The position numbers were made by a program, and so were the translations under genes. Positions 57,501-64,000 of a stretch of 64,000 bases of DNA are shown one piece after another; position 1 is the first letter of the stretch; every line of letters starts with the position of its first letter. The notes under the pieces were generated by a model. It saw nothing but the letters and a program-made list of their open reading frames with translations. It had not been told where the DNA came from and searched no databases. The stretch spans positions 682,001 through 746,000 of the forward strand of contig NZ_JACHMY010000001.1 in NCBI RefSeq assembly GCF_014205135.1. Direction: 5' to 3'. Origin of the DNA: Kribbella italica. Its GTDB lineage: Bacteria; Actinomycetota; Actinomycetes; Propionibacteriales; Kribbellaceae.

Positions 57501-57797
57501 TCAGGCGGACTTCCTGTGCTCGGCGAGGACGACGTTGTTGTCCCGCTCGGATTCCGTGGTCCCGCCCCAGACGCCGTACGGCTCTCCGACGGAGAGTGCG
57601 TGCTGACGGCACTCGGGCTGGACCGGGCAGGTACCGCAGAGTGACTTCGCCACCATCTCGCGCGCGCGTTTGCGGACGCCACGCTCCGATTCGGGGGAGA
57701 AGAACAGCTCCGGGTTGACGTCGCGGCAAGCGGCTTGCGACTGCCAGTCCCACAGATCCATGAGCGGGCGGGGTAGGCGAGGCATCCCTCTCGACAT
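57501..57797 (-). CDS. WhiB-family Fe-S transcription factor
   Basis: A 98-residue WhiB-like protein. Cys24, Cys54, Cys57 and Cys63 (CRDV, then CGTCPVQPEC) ligate the [4Fe-4S] cluster and GVWGG (residues 75-79) is the turn that precedes the basic DNA-binding end. The text from LWDWQ to HALSVGEPYGVWGG is closest to WhiB3/WhiD-type proteins as I recall them, which act in redox sensing and development. ATG 57797 is chosen because AAGGAGG lies 6 nt upstream; ATG 57785 is an alternative. It is divergent from the MerR/B12-like regulator with a 161-bp shared region. Confidence 0.92.
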   Translation of the reverse strand: MSRGMPRLPRPLMDLWDWQSQAACRDVNPELFFSPESERGVRKRAREMVAKSLCGTCPVQPECRQHALSVGEPYGVWGGTTESERDNNVVLAEHRKSA

Positions 57798-57958
57798 GGC
57801 AACCTCCTTGACTCACCGTGAGCGCGGACGGGCGCTCGGTGAAAACTATGCTCAACTCATGCGGAGTTCAACCCTTGTCGTCTCGAACTTCGGTCGATTC
57901 GTTATCGGCCCTTGGCGAATTCGCCCTGATTTCCCCCGAATCGGAAGCTGAAACAGGC

Positions 57959-58930
57959 ATGATGAACGCCGTGCGACCCGCCTCCGAGACCCTCACCGTC
58001 GGGGCCGCCGCGCGCCGTCTGGGGATCGCCGCGCCGACGCTGCGGAGCTGGGAACGCCGGTACGGATTGAGCCCGAGCGCCCGCAGTACAGGCGGTCACC
58101 GCCGGTACGACGCGGAGGACCTGGCCCGGCTGCGGGCGATGCTGCGACTGGTCGACCAGGGGGTGCCGACGGCCGAGGCCGCGGCCGAGGTGCGTGACCG
58201 CAGATACCCGGTGCCGTCACCGGCTGTGACATCCGCCACGTCGGTTGCCGCGGGCCCGCAGATGACTGCCGTGGCAGCTTTCCAGCCGCCCGCCAGGGCC
58301 CGACGCGAGGCCTCGAAGCCGCCCGCCGACCTGTTCTCGCTGGCGAACGCGATGGATTCCGAGCGGCTCACCTACGAGGTCGCGCGCAGCCTCGACCGGT
58401 CGGGCGCGGTCGAAGCCTGGACGAGCCGGCTCATGCCGCTGCTCGTCGAGGTCGGCGACCAGTGGGAGCGGACCGGCGATTGCATCGAGGTCGAGCGCCT
58501 CGCCTCGGACGCGGTCGCTGGTGGCCTGAGATATCACACCCGGCGGGCGGTCGAGCGGAACCGGCCGGACGACGTGGAGCGTCCTGTCGTCCTGGCGTGC
58601 CTCGAGCGGGAGGACCACGCGCTGCCGCTGCTGGCCGTCGCGGCCGCCCTGGCCGAGCGCGGGGTGAAGGTCCGGACGCTGGGCGCCGCGACGCCCGTGA
58701 CGTCGTTGTCGTCCGCCGTACGCCGGATCAGGCCGGCCGCGGTGTTCGTGTGGTCGAGCGCGCCGGAGACGGCGGACCTGGCGGCGCTGGGGACGCTGGC
58801 GCGCACGCGGCCGTCGTACGCGGTGGTGGTCGGTGGCCCGGGCTGGCAGGCGGTCGGCAAGCCGACGGGCTGGGTGAACTCGCTCTCCGACGCAGTGAAC
58901 GCTCTCGTCGGCGCGGTCCGCCCTGGCTGA
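57959..58930 (+). CDS. MerR-family regulator with cobalamin-binding-like domain (LitR/CarH type)
   Basis: A 323-residue regulator. Residues about 12-80 are the MerR winged helix (TVGAAARRLGIAAPTLRSWERRYGL, STGGHRRYDAEDLARLRAML). About 125-200 is a four-helix cap (WTSRLMPLLVEVGDQWERTGDCIEVERLAS) and about 205-315 a Rossmann-type B12-binding-like domain (PVVLACLEREDHALPLLAVAAAL, GVKVRTLGAATP, VVVGGPGW). CarH uses a Trp and an Glu-His pair in the cap and a His in the E-x-x-H motif; here Trp169 and His220 are kept, but the pair reads Glu179-Arg180. A linker of about 40 residues separates the parts. It is divergent from whiB and may respond to light, B12 or oxidative signals. Confidence 0.85.
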   Translation: MMNAVRPASETLTVGAAARRLGIAAPTLRSWERRYGLSPSARSTGGHRRYDAEDLARLRAMLRLVDQGVPTAEAAAEVRDRRYPVPSPAVTSATSVAAGPQMTAVAAFQPPARARREASKPPADLFSLANAMDSERLTYEVARSLDRSGAVEAWTSRLMPLLVEVGDQWERTGDCIEVERLASDAVAGGLRYHTRRAVERNRPDDVERPVVLACLEREDHALPLLAVAAALAERGVKVRTLGAATPVTSLSSAVRRIRPAAVFVWSSAPETADLAALGTLARTRPSYAVVVGGPGWQAVGKPTGWVNSLSDAVNALVGAVRPG

Positions 58931-58935
58931 AGCGG

Positions 58936-59289
58936 CTAGGTGATCGTCGCGCCGAGGATCGCGGCGGCCAGGCCGACGCCGAGGTTGAGGACGGCGTTGA
59001 GGACCGCGCCCGCGCGGTTACCGCCGCGGGCGAGTTGCAGGGTCTCGGCAGCGAAGGTGCTGTACGTCGTGAACGCGCCGCAGAACCCGACGCCGACCAG
59101 GAGCGTCGTCGTGTGGTCGGTGACGCCGGTGAGTAGACCGAGGACGAAGCTGCCGAGCACGTTGACCGTCAGCGTTCCCCACGGGAACGGTCGCGCGCCG
59201 CGCAGGATGCGGGCGACGACGTACCGGTCGGTGAGAAACCGCAGCGGAGCTCCGACCGCCGCGCCCACGGCGACGAGCAGGAGGTTCAT
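58936..59289 (-). CDS. crcB: Fluoride channel subunit CrcB/Fluc
   Basis: A 117-residue protein with four membrane helices. GAAVGAPLRFLTDRY, PWGTLTVNVLGSFVLGLLTG and GFCGAFTTYSTFAAET are the signature pieces of Fluc fluoride channels: the Asn of TLxVN and the Phe-Thr-Thr-Tyr-Ser-Thr-Phe track. Channels act as antiparallel dimers that let fluoride leave the cell. Its ATG overlaps the stop of the second crcB gene, as is usual for heterodimeric pairs. Confidence 0.94.
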   Translation of the reverse strand: MNLLLVAVGAAVGAPLRFLTDRYVVARILRGARPFPWGTLTVNVLGSFVLGLLTGVTDHTTTLLVGVGFCGAFTTYSTFAAETLQLARGGNRAGAVLNAVLNLGVGLAAAILGATIT

Positions 59290-59663
59290 CGTGCCACCCG
59301 GTCCCCGGCCCAGACCGCGACCAGCGCGGCGGCCAGCGTCCCGAAGAAGTAGACCAGGGCAACGACCGCGTGATCGGGCAGCAACCGATCGGTGTCGACG
59401 GCAAATGTCGAGAACGTCGTGAACCCGCCCAGGACCCCGGTCCCGACGAAGGGCCGGAGCAGCGGGTGGGTCTGAGGGGTGATCCGCGCCAGCAGTACGC
59501 CGATCAGGAAACACCCGACGACGTTCGTGACGAACGTCGCCCAGGGAAACCCGCCGAGCTGGTGCGGCCAAGCCTCGGCCAACCCGTACCGGGCCAGCGA
59601 CCCGACCACACCACCGGCGGCGATCACCGCCAGGGTCCGCCCGAGGCCGACCTCGGCGGTCAC
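59286..59663 (-). CDS. crcB: Fluoride channel subunit CrcB/Fluc, second copy
   Basis: A 125-residue paralogue with the same features (GVVGSLARYGLAEAW, PWATFVTNVVGCFLIGVLLA, GVLGGFTTFSTFAVDT) and four helices. GTG 59663 overlaps the stop of the histidine phosphatase gene by 4 bp. The two crcB products are expected to pair as one heterodimeric channel. I looked for a fluoride riboswitch upstream of the operon and saw none. Confidence 0.93.
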   Translation of the reverse strand: MTAEVGLGRTLAVIAAGGVVGSLARYGLAEAWPHQLGGFPWATFVTNVVGCFLIGVLLARITPQTHPLLRPFVGTGVLGGFTTFSTFAVDTDRLLPDHAVVALVYFFGTLAAALVAVWAGDRVAR

Positions 59664-60208
59664 GCGGTGTCGGCGGGGTCGTAGCGGTAGTACTCGTGGG
59701 CGCCGTGGGCGATGTCCTCGGTGCCGGTGAGGGCGCGGACGACCATGGCATGGGTGATCGCGAGGACCGGGCCGTCGGTGCTCGCGGTGTGGCGGGCGAT
59801 GGCGGCACGGGCCCGCTCGCGGACCGCGGACAGCGGCTCCCACGGGCGCGGGATGCCGTCGGGCCACTCGCCGCCGTACTCGTCGAGCTCGGCCTGGGCA
59901 GCCCGTACGTCGGCGACGCCGCGCCACGTGCCGGTGCTGTTCGGCAGCCAGTCGCGCAGTTCGTAGTCGACCTTCACGCCGAGCGCGAGCCGGTGGCCGA
60001 TGATCGAGGCACTCTGCAGGGCGCGGGTGAACGGCGAGCTGATCAGGTACGTCGCACCGATGCCGCTGAGCAGGTCGGCGAGTGCCTCGGCCTGCTTGAC
60101 GCCTTCGGCGCTGAGCGGAGCCGAGTCGGCCGCCATGCCCGGCCAGCCGCGGCCCTCGACCGGTGTGTAGTCCGGTGCGCCGTGCCGCACCAGGTAGATC
60201 TGGATCAC
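59660..60208 (-). CDS. Histidine-phosphatase-superfamily protein
   Basis: A 182-residue phosphoglycerate-mutase-like phosphatase. The phospho-His motif is IYLVRHGAPDY at residues 4-14, ISSPFTRALQSASIIG holds the Arg, and the second catalytic His is in VLAITHAMVVRAL. Substrate unknown; a small phosphomonoester is likely. GTG 60208 is the start. It leads a three-gene unit with both crcB genes, joined by 4-bp overlaps. Confidence 0.9.
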   Translation of the reverse strand: MIQIYLVRHGAPDYTPVEGRGWPGMAADSAPLSAEGVKQAEALADLLSGIGATYLISSPFTRALQSASIIGHRLALGVKVDYELRDWLPNSTGTWRGVADVRAAQAELDEYGGEWPDGIPRPWEPLSAVRERARAAIARHTASTDGPVLAITHAMVVRALTGTEDIAHGAHEYYRYDPADTA

Positions 60209-60263
60209 GAGCCTGTTCTACCTGACTCGGAAGCTTCGCGTCGCGGTCCGCGTGGTGTCGCCT

Positions 60264-60854
60264 TCATCGCAGATGCCGCGCGCCGGCCCAGCCGCGGACA
60301 TGCCCACCCGGCAGTGGGTCGGTCGGCCCGCCGGGCGGTCGCACCGCGTGCTGCACCCCGAACAGCTCGTCCAGCGCCGCCTGGTCGTCAGCCTCTGCGT
60401 CGCCCAGGGGAGTCGCGTGGTCCAGCCCCGCGAGCCTGGGCAGGATGGTGGTCCCGTCGAGCGGTGAGTGGGCGGCGTCTGCGATGCCTGCCGTCGGCGT
60501 ACTGCTGTCGGCCTCGTCGAGTGGTGCCCGGTACGCCGGTGGCGGTGGGTTGTGGAAGTCCTGGAGCGGTCTGGCGCCGCGTTCGCCGAGAGGGGGCCGG
60601 CCGCGCAGCTCGGGTGGGTCCAGCGGCGGGGAGGGATCCGTCCAGCCCTCCAGCCAGTGAACCTCCGTCGCGCCGTGGTGGCCGTGAACGGCGAGGACCG
60701 AGTCGAGATCGGGCCAGACCGCCGTCGCGGGATTGTTGCCTCGCCATCGCAACGCCACCGAGCCGTCGGTGAACACGCATCCCTCGGCGACCACTCCGGT
60801 CCCCGAGACGCCGCTGAGGTCCCGGTGCCGGACGAGCTCGAACGTCCGCGGCAT
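60264..60854 (-). CDS. Hypothetical protein with phage-like beta N-terminus
   Basis: A 196-residue protein. Residues 1-70 (RTFELVRHRDLSGVSGTGVVAEGCVFTDGSVALRW) match a short actinobacterial domain of unknown function that begins with the words 'xFxLxRxxDxSGVSGTGxVAEG'. The rest (about 75-196) is Pro/Leu/Arg-rich and low in order. ATG 60854 is chosen over GTG 60857. The gap 60855-61046 behind its start shows no gene. Function unknown. Confidence 0.6.
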   Translation of the reverse strand: MPRTFELVRHRDLSGVSGTGVVAEGCVFTDGSVALRWRGNNPATAVWPDLDSVLAVHGHHGATEVHWLEGWTDPSPPLDPPELRGRPPLGERGARPLQDFHNPPPPAYRAPLDEADSSTPTAGIADAAHSPLDGTTILPRLAGLDHATPLGDAEADDQAALDELFGVQHAVRPPGGPTDPLPGGHVRGWAGARHLR

Positions 60855-61046
60855 CACCAGCCCGCTCCGCGCCGGAACCCACCGTGCCGAACCAGACCCC
60901 CGAGCGGACTCGCCACCGTACTTCGACCCCTTAGATGCCTCGACATGTTGTTGCGACCCTCAACGACCCACCGCCCACCCCGGTTACTGGTGGGACAGCC
61001 GGGTCTCACCCCCTGACCCCTGCCGTCTCAGCCAGTACGCCGTAAG

Positions 61047-61556
61047 TCAGCGCGTCGCGCGGCGCATGAAGACACGGTCGGCAGGCTCCAGCCCGATCGT
61101 GGCCTCCTCCGCGCGGAGCTCCAGCAACTCCGGCGTCAAGTCGTCCTCGGCCAACTCATGGAAGCCCAGCCCCGCGTAGTACGGCGCGTTCCAGGCGACC
61201 TCACGAAAGGTGCTCAGCGTGAGGGCCGGAAGCAACTTCTCCACCGCCCACCGGTCAGCGGCACCGATCAGCGCCCGGCCCAGACCCTGACGCTGGTGAT
61301 CGGGATGAACGGTGACCTGCTCGATGTGCGCGGCGCCGCCGATCACCTTGACCAGGAGGAAGCCGACCGGTCGGTTGCCCGCGTCGACGGCCACCCAGGC
61401 GCGGCCGGCCCGCTGGTAGCCGCGCAGGACGTGCAGGGCCGGCGGCGCGTGGTCGGCGACGGCGGTCATCCCGATCCGGCGGAAGAGTTCACCGCTCGCG
61501 GTCTCGATGTCCTGCAGGATCGGGAGGTCGGCGGGGCGGGCGAGTCTGATGGGCAC
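61047..61556 (-). CDS. GNAT-family N-acetyltransferase
   Basis: A 169-residue protein with IRLARPADLPILQDIE at the start, WVAVDAGNRPVGFLLVKVIGG, the acetyl-CoA motif IEQVTVHPDHQRQGLGRALI (about residues 83-102) and WNAPYYAGLGFHELAEDDLTPEL at the end. It belongs to the group of GNATs often annotated as small-molecule or antibiotic acetyltransferases. GTG 61556 is chosen; a TTG upstream (61568) would add four residues. It is divergent from the DAHP-synthase leader region. Confidence 0.88.
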   Translation of the reverse strand: MPIRLARPADLPILQDIETASGELFRRIGMTAVADHAPPALHVLRGYQRAGRAWVAVDAGNRPVGFLLVKVIGGAAHIEQVTVHPDHQRQGLGRALIGAADRWAVEKLLPALTLSTFREVAWNAPYYAGLGFHELAEDDLTPELLELRAEEATIGLEPADRVFMRRATR

Positions 61557-61616
61557 GCGAGGACACAACCACGTCCCGCCTCGCGACCGCCACGGAATTC
61601 GGGCTGGGCCAGGTGC

Positions 61617-61622
61617 TACGCT
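61617..61622 (+). promoter_or_regulatory. -10 box of the DAHP synthase leader transcript
   Basis: TACGCT (TANNNT type) lies 7 nt before the GTG of the leader peptide, so the transcript probably begins at or next to that codon. No convincing -35 was seen. Confidence 0.45.
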
Positions 61623-61629
61623 CTGTCAG

Positions 61630-61698
61630 GTGAAGCGTTGCTATTGGCAGTTTTTTGAGTGGCCGGCCCTGGTGCCGGGCGACTCAGCCGATCGCTGA
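61630..61698 (+). CDS. Aromatic-rich leader peptide of the DAHP synthase gene
   Basis: A 22-codon ORF from GTG 61630 to TGA 61696-61698. Its second to eleventh residues read KRCYWQFFEW: one Tyr, two Phe and two Trp within seven codons. This is the composition of an attenuation leader for aromatic amino-acid biosynthesis, and a terminator hairpin lies 30 nt after its stop and 56 nt before DAHP synthase. Ribosome stalling at the Tyr, Phe or Trp codons when the charged tRNAs are scarce would prevent the terminator from forming. The peptide is probably leaderless. The tail (WPALVPGDSADR) is GC-rich and can pair with itself. Confidence 0.75.
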   Translation: MKRCYWQFFEWPALVPGDSADR

Positions 61699-61728
61699 CG
61701 CCCCGACGTAACACCCAGAGCCGGCTCG

Positions 61729-61757
61729 AGGCAAGGACATCCGTCCTTGCCTTTTCT
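61729..61757 (+). terminator. Rho-independent attenuator terminator
   Basis: AGGCAAGGAC (61729-61738) pairs perfectly with GTCCTTGCCT (61743-61752) around a 4-nt loop, followed by TTTCT. It stands between the aromatic leader peptide and DAHP synthase, exactly where an attenuator terminator is expected. An alternative pairing could use the GCCGGC segments at about 61654-61659 and 61720-61725. Confidence 0.8.
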
Positions 61758-61812
61758 CATGTCAGCCGGCGCTGGCTTCGGGTTCGGTCGCCGGCGGAAA
61801 GGTCTCCCCGTG

Positions 61813-62898
61813 ATGAACACCCAGCCGCCGCAGGCAGGTCCGTCCCCGGTCGTCGATCGCCGGATCGAGAAGACAGTCCCGCTCGTCACGCCGCAGGCGT
61901 TGCACGCCGAGCTGCCGCTGACCGACGACCTCGCCAAGACCGTCGTACAGGGCCGCGACGCCGTGGCCGACGTACTGAACGGCACTGACGACCGCCTCCT
62001 GGTCGTCGTCGGCCCGTGCTCGGTGCACGACGCCGGCGCGGCGCTCGAGTACGCCGAACGCCTGCGCCCGGTCGCCGAGCGGCTGTCCGACGGCCTGCTC
62101 GTGGTGATGCGGGTGTACTTCGAGAAGCCGCGCTCCACGCTCGGCTGGAAGGGCCTGATCAACGACCCGGGCCTGGACGGTTCCGGTGACGTGAACTCCG
62201 GGCTCCGGATCGCCCGCAAGCTGCTGCTCGAGGTGCTCGCGCAGGGCCTCCCGGTCGGGTGCGAGTTCCTCGACCCGATCACGCCGCAGTACATCGCGGA
62301 CACCGTCGGGTGGGGCGCGATCGGCGCCCGGACCGTCGAGTCGCAGGTGCACCGGCAGCTGTCGTCCGGCCTGTCGATGCCGATCGGCATGAAGAACCGT
62401 CCCGACGGCAGCATCGCGACCGCCGTCGACGCGATCAAGGCGGCCGCCGTACCGCACGTGTTCACCGGGATCGCGCACGACGGTACGCCGGCGATCCTGC
62501 ACACGCGGGGCAATCCCGACTGCCACCTGGTCCTGCGCGGTTCCGACGCGGGCCCGAACTACGACGCCGACTCCGTCGCCGGTGCGCAGGAGCTGCTCCG
62601 GAACGCCGGTCTGCCGGAGCGGGTCGTCATCGACGCGAGCCACGGCAACTCCCGCAAGGACCACCGCCGCCAGCCCGAGGTCGCCGCCGAGATCGGCGCG
62701 CAGGTCGCCGCCGGCAACCAGGCCGTCGTCGGCGTGATGCTGGAGTCGTTCCTGGTCGAGGGCCGCCAGAACCTGGAGCCGGGCCACGACCTCACGTACG
62801 GCCAGTCCATCACCGACGCCTGCCTCGGCTGGGACACCACCGAGCAGGTGCTCGAGGGCCTGCGCGACGCCGTACTGGCCCGGCGCCGGGCCGGCTGA
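61813..62898 (+). CDS. 3-deoxy-7-phosphoheptulonate synthase (DAHP synthase), class I
   Basis: A 361-residue enzyme of the AroF/AroG/AroH type, which joins PEP and erythrose-4-phosphate in the first step of the shikimate pathway. Motifs: LLVVVGPCSVHD (Cys metal ligand), VVMRVYFEKPRSTLGWKGLINDP, GCEFLDPITPQYIAD, GAIGARTVESQVHRQLSSG, PIGMKNRPDGS, RGSDAGPNYD and VVIDASHGNSRKDHRRQP with the His metal ligand. The ATG at 61813 follows a GTG at 61810. Expression appears controlled by the upstream attenuator. Aromatic amino acids also inhibit many class I enzymes directly; which one acts here cannot be read. Confidence 0.95.
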   Translation: MNTQPPQAGPSPVVDRRIEKTVPLVTPQALHAELPLTDDLAKTVVQGRDAVADVLNGTDDRLLVVVGPCSVHDAGAALEYAERLRPVAERLSDGLLVVMRVYFEKPRSTLGWKGLINDPGLDGSGDVNSGLRIARKLLLEVLAQGLPVGCEFLDPITPQYIADTVGWGAIGARTVESQVHRQLSSGLSMPIGMKNRPDGSIATAVDAIKAAAVPHVFTGIAHDGTPAILHTRGNPDCHLVLRGSDAGPNYDADSVAGAQELLRNAGLPERVVIDASHGNSRKDHRRQPEVAAEIGAQVAAGNQAVVGVMLESFLVEGRQNLEPGHDLTYGQSITDACLGWDTTEQVLEGLRDAVLARRRAG

Positions 62899-63006
62899 TC
62901 GGGCGTCCGACACGCCGGAGTGTGTGATCCGCGCAACTTCTTGCTCGCTGCCCGCATCGAGGGAGTTGATGGCAACGAGGCCGTCAACCTGTGGAGGGGA
63001 AGCACT

Positions 63007-63738
63007 GTGCGGATCACGAAGAAGGCAGTAGCGGGGATCTCGGCGCTGGCACTGGCCGGAGGTGGGGGCATTCTCGTGATGTCGTCCGCGGACGCGGCTC
63101 AGTCCGCGCCGCAGCCGTCGGTTCCGGCGGCACGCGACGCGGGGGGATCGATCCCGAACGCCAAGGGCGCCGTCACGAACTGGCACCTGGGCAAGGGCAG
63201 CGTGTACGGCGACAACCTCGGTCCGGGGATGGTCGAGTGGTTCACGACCGTCTACAACGGGTCGGTGCACGAGATCGGGCTGGACGCGAACCTGAAGAAC
63301 CAGCTCGGCAACGGCAAGGGCACCAGCGCGACGTTCGCGCCGAAGGCGATCGAGAAGATCGGCGGCCCGTTCGCCGCGAACAAGACCACCGTCGGCGAGC
63401 TGAAGCTGCCCGCCGCCGGCACGTACCTGGTCAACACCCAGGCGAAGTTCGACCGCAAGGACGCCGGGTCGGAGGGCTACGTGACGCCGACCACCGACAC
63501 GTACCCGAGCCTCGTCGTCCGGTACGACGGCGACAGCAAGGATGCGGGCACCATCATGGGCAGCCCGGTCTCCAAGGCCGGCTTCGTCGAGCTGACCGGC
63601 TCGAGCACCGCCACGGTCACGGTCACCGGCCCGACCACGCTCAAGGTCTACGGCTTCGGCTACAACGAGGACCGCAGCGCCTTCGGCGCCGGCCAGATCA
63701 CGGTCTCCGGCCAGGCCACCGCCGTCAAGATCGGCTGA
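63007..63738 (+). CDS. Secreted beta-rich protein
   Basis: A 243-residue exported protein. Residues 1-32 are a Sec signal (KKAVAGISALALAGGGGILVM, cleavage near ADA). A Pro-rich linker is followed by a strand-rich domain with TNWHLGKGSVYGDNLGPGMVEWFTTVYNGSVHEIGLD, LPAAGTYLVNTQAKFDRKDAG and a last strand LKVYGFGYNEDRSAFGAGQITVSG. GTG 63007 has GGAGGGG upstream. It resembles other actinomycete exported beta-sandwich proteins, but no family is recognised. Confidence 0.75.
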   Translation: MRITKKAVAGISALALAGGGGILVMSSADAAQSAPQPSVPAARDAGGSIPNAKGAVTNWHLGKGSVYGDNLGPGMVEWFTTVYNGSVHEIGLDANLKNQLGNGKGTSATFAPKAIEKIGGPFAANKTTVGELKLPAAGTYLVNTQAKFDRKDAGSEGYVTPTTDTYPSLVVRYDGDSKDAGTIMGSPVSKAGFVELTGSSTATVTVTGPTTLKVYGFGYNEDRSAFGAGQITVSGQATAVKIG

Positions 63739-63751
63739 CCGCCGCCAGGAG

Positions 63752-63788
63752 CGTCGGTGGTGGGCCGGCTAGGCACTCACCACCGGCG
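63752..63788 (+). terminator. Terminator hairpin after the secreted-protein gene
   Basis: GCGTCGGTGGTG (from 63751) pairs with CACCACCGGCG (63778-63788) over about 11 bp with one G-T pair and a 15-nt loop. Placement 14 bp after the stop supports termination. Confidence 0.5.
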
Positions 63789-63862
63789 CTCCGTGGAGCA
63801 ACCGGACGGGAGATCTTCACGGAGCGGACCTGAGGCGTTCACCCAGGCCGGAAATCCGGATC

Positions 63863-63868
63863 TAATCT
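63863..63868 (+). promoter_or_regulatory. -10 box of a leaderless Tat-protein gene
   Basis: TAATCT is separated by 6 nt from the ATG at 63875, the same arrangement as upstream of the DUF952 gene. Confidence 0.45.
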
Positions 63869-63874
63869 GCAGGT

Positions 63875-64000
63875 ATGACTGAGATCTCCCGCCGTCTCGT
63901 TCTCGGGTCCGCCGCTGGTGGGGCGGCGTTGTCGTTGCTTCCGCCGTCGTTGCACAGCGCGATGGCGCAACCGTTGCGCAAGGGTGGCCTGAAGGCCGTC
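63875..64000 (+). CDS. Tat-exported protein, N-terminal part (phospholipase-C-like?)
   Basis: Only 42 residues are visible. MTEISRRLVLGSAAGGAALSLL is a twin-arginine signal, with a likely cleavage site near HSAMA. The residues that follow (QPLRKGGLKAV) resemble the start of phosphocholine-specific phospholipase C proteins, in which a similar segment leads to EHVVxLMQENRSFDHYFG; that motif would lie just beyond the window edge. The assignment beyond 'Tat-exported' is inference. Confidence 0.5.
   Translation, partial: MTEISRRLVLGSAAGGAALSLLPPSLHSAMAQPLRKGGLKAV

Noticed and set aside
59286-60263. Fluoride riboswitch upstream of the crcB genes
   Set aside because: The upstream gap (60209-60263) is only 55 bp and lacks the conserved pseudoknot pattern; crcB is instead coupled to the histidine phosphatase gene.

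Overview
The window is a 64 kb piece of a high-GC actinomycete chromosome. The gene content (RNase P RNA of the bacterial A type, WhiB, SigE-family sigma factor, GlnA2 and GlnE, a lysine-rich histone-H1-like protein, an IdeR-type iron box, many GTG starts and several apparently leaderless genes) fits the Nocardioidales. The mix of secreted glycosidases, sugar dehydrogenase, ThuA and many TetR/AraC/PdxR regulators suggests a soil genus such as Kribbella, but the genus is inference. No phage, plasmid, insertion sequence, tRNA, rRNA operon or CRISPR array was seen. Both edges cut genes: an RNB-domain ribonuclease on the left and a Tat-exported phospholipase-C-like protein on the right.

Layout. 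1-6 kb: ribonuclease 3' end, TetR/GNAT pair with a shared operator, VOC protein, AraC regulator divergent from an MFS exporter, a small secreted protein, rnpB and a DUF952 gene. 6-15 kb: an extracellular carbohydrate/phosphate region with a decayed GH95-like glycosidase, a PKD/CBM6-bearing sugar dehydrogenase, a ThuA protein with a CBM6 remnant behind it, PhoD phosphatase, an S10 carboxypeptidase and a GNAT. 15.2-16 kb: repeat-rich DNA without genes. 16-20 kb: methionine aminopeptidase coupled to a GNAT, a small SPOR-like protein, the histone-like protein, a helical-backbone metal receptor, and an iron-box-controlled Cys-rich mini-protein. 20-28 kb: Nudix, aldo/keto reductase, PdxR-type regulator, a broken HAD gene, a PanB with a giant disordered insertion, and NAD synthetase. 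28-32 kb: poorly characterised membrane and exported proteins. 32-43 kb: glnA2 and glnE flanking a cyclophilin, a HupE-like protein coupled to a 1213-residue metallophosphoesterase/propeller protein, and small proteins. 43-49 kb: a 166-bp imperfect palindrome, ferritin-like Tat protein, sigma factor, trmB, GH78 rhamnosidase. 48.7-52.6 kb: an FAD oxidoreductase / DUF1365 / cyclopropane-synthase-like / SDR operon for lipid modification. 52.7-56.5 kb: a sulfonate-type ABC transporter and a TauE/SafE exporter that share a similar upstream element. 57-60 kb: tandem repeats, WhiB, a MerR regulator with a B12-binding-like domain, two coupled CrcB fluoride channels and a histidine phosphatase. 61-64 kb: an aromatic-rich leader peptide and attenuator in front of DAHP synthase, then exported proteins.

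Two themes stand out. First, regulatory architecture: a leader-peptide attenuator, an iron box on a leaderless promoter, a TetR operator and a repeated sulfur-gene element. Second, several genes look internally deleted relative to their families (GH95-like, ThuA-CBM6, HAD, the SsuB-like ATPase). This is either real decay or a property of the assembly. The most unusual intact protein is PanB, whose short N-terminal leader is interrupted by about 620 low-complexity residues. All family assignments were made by reading the sequence; no database search was run.
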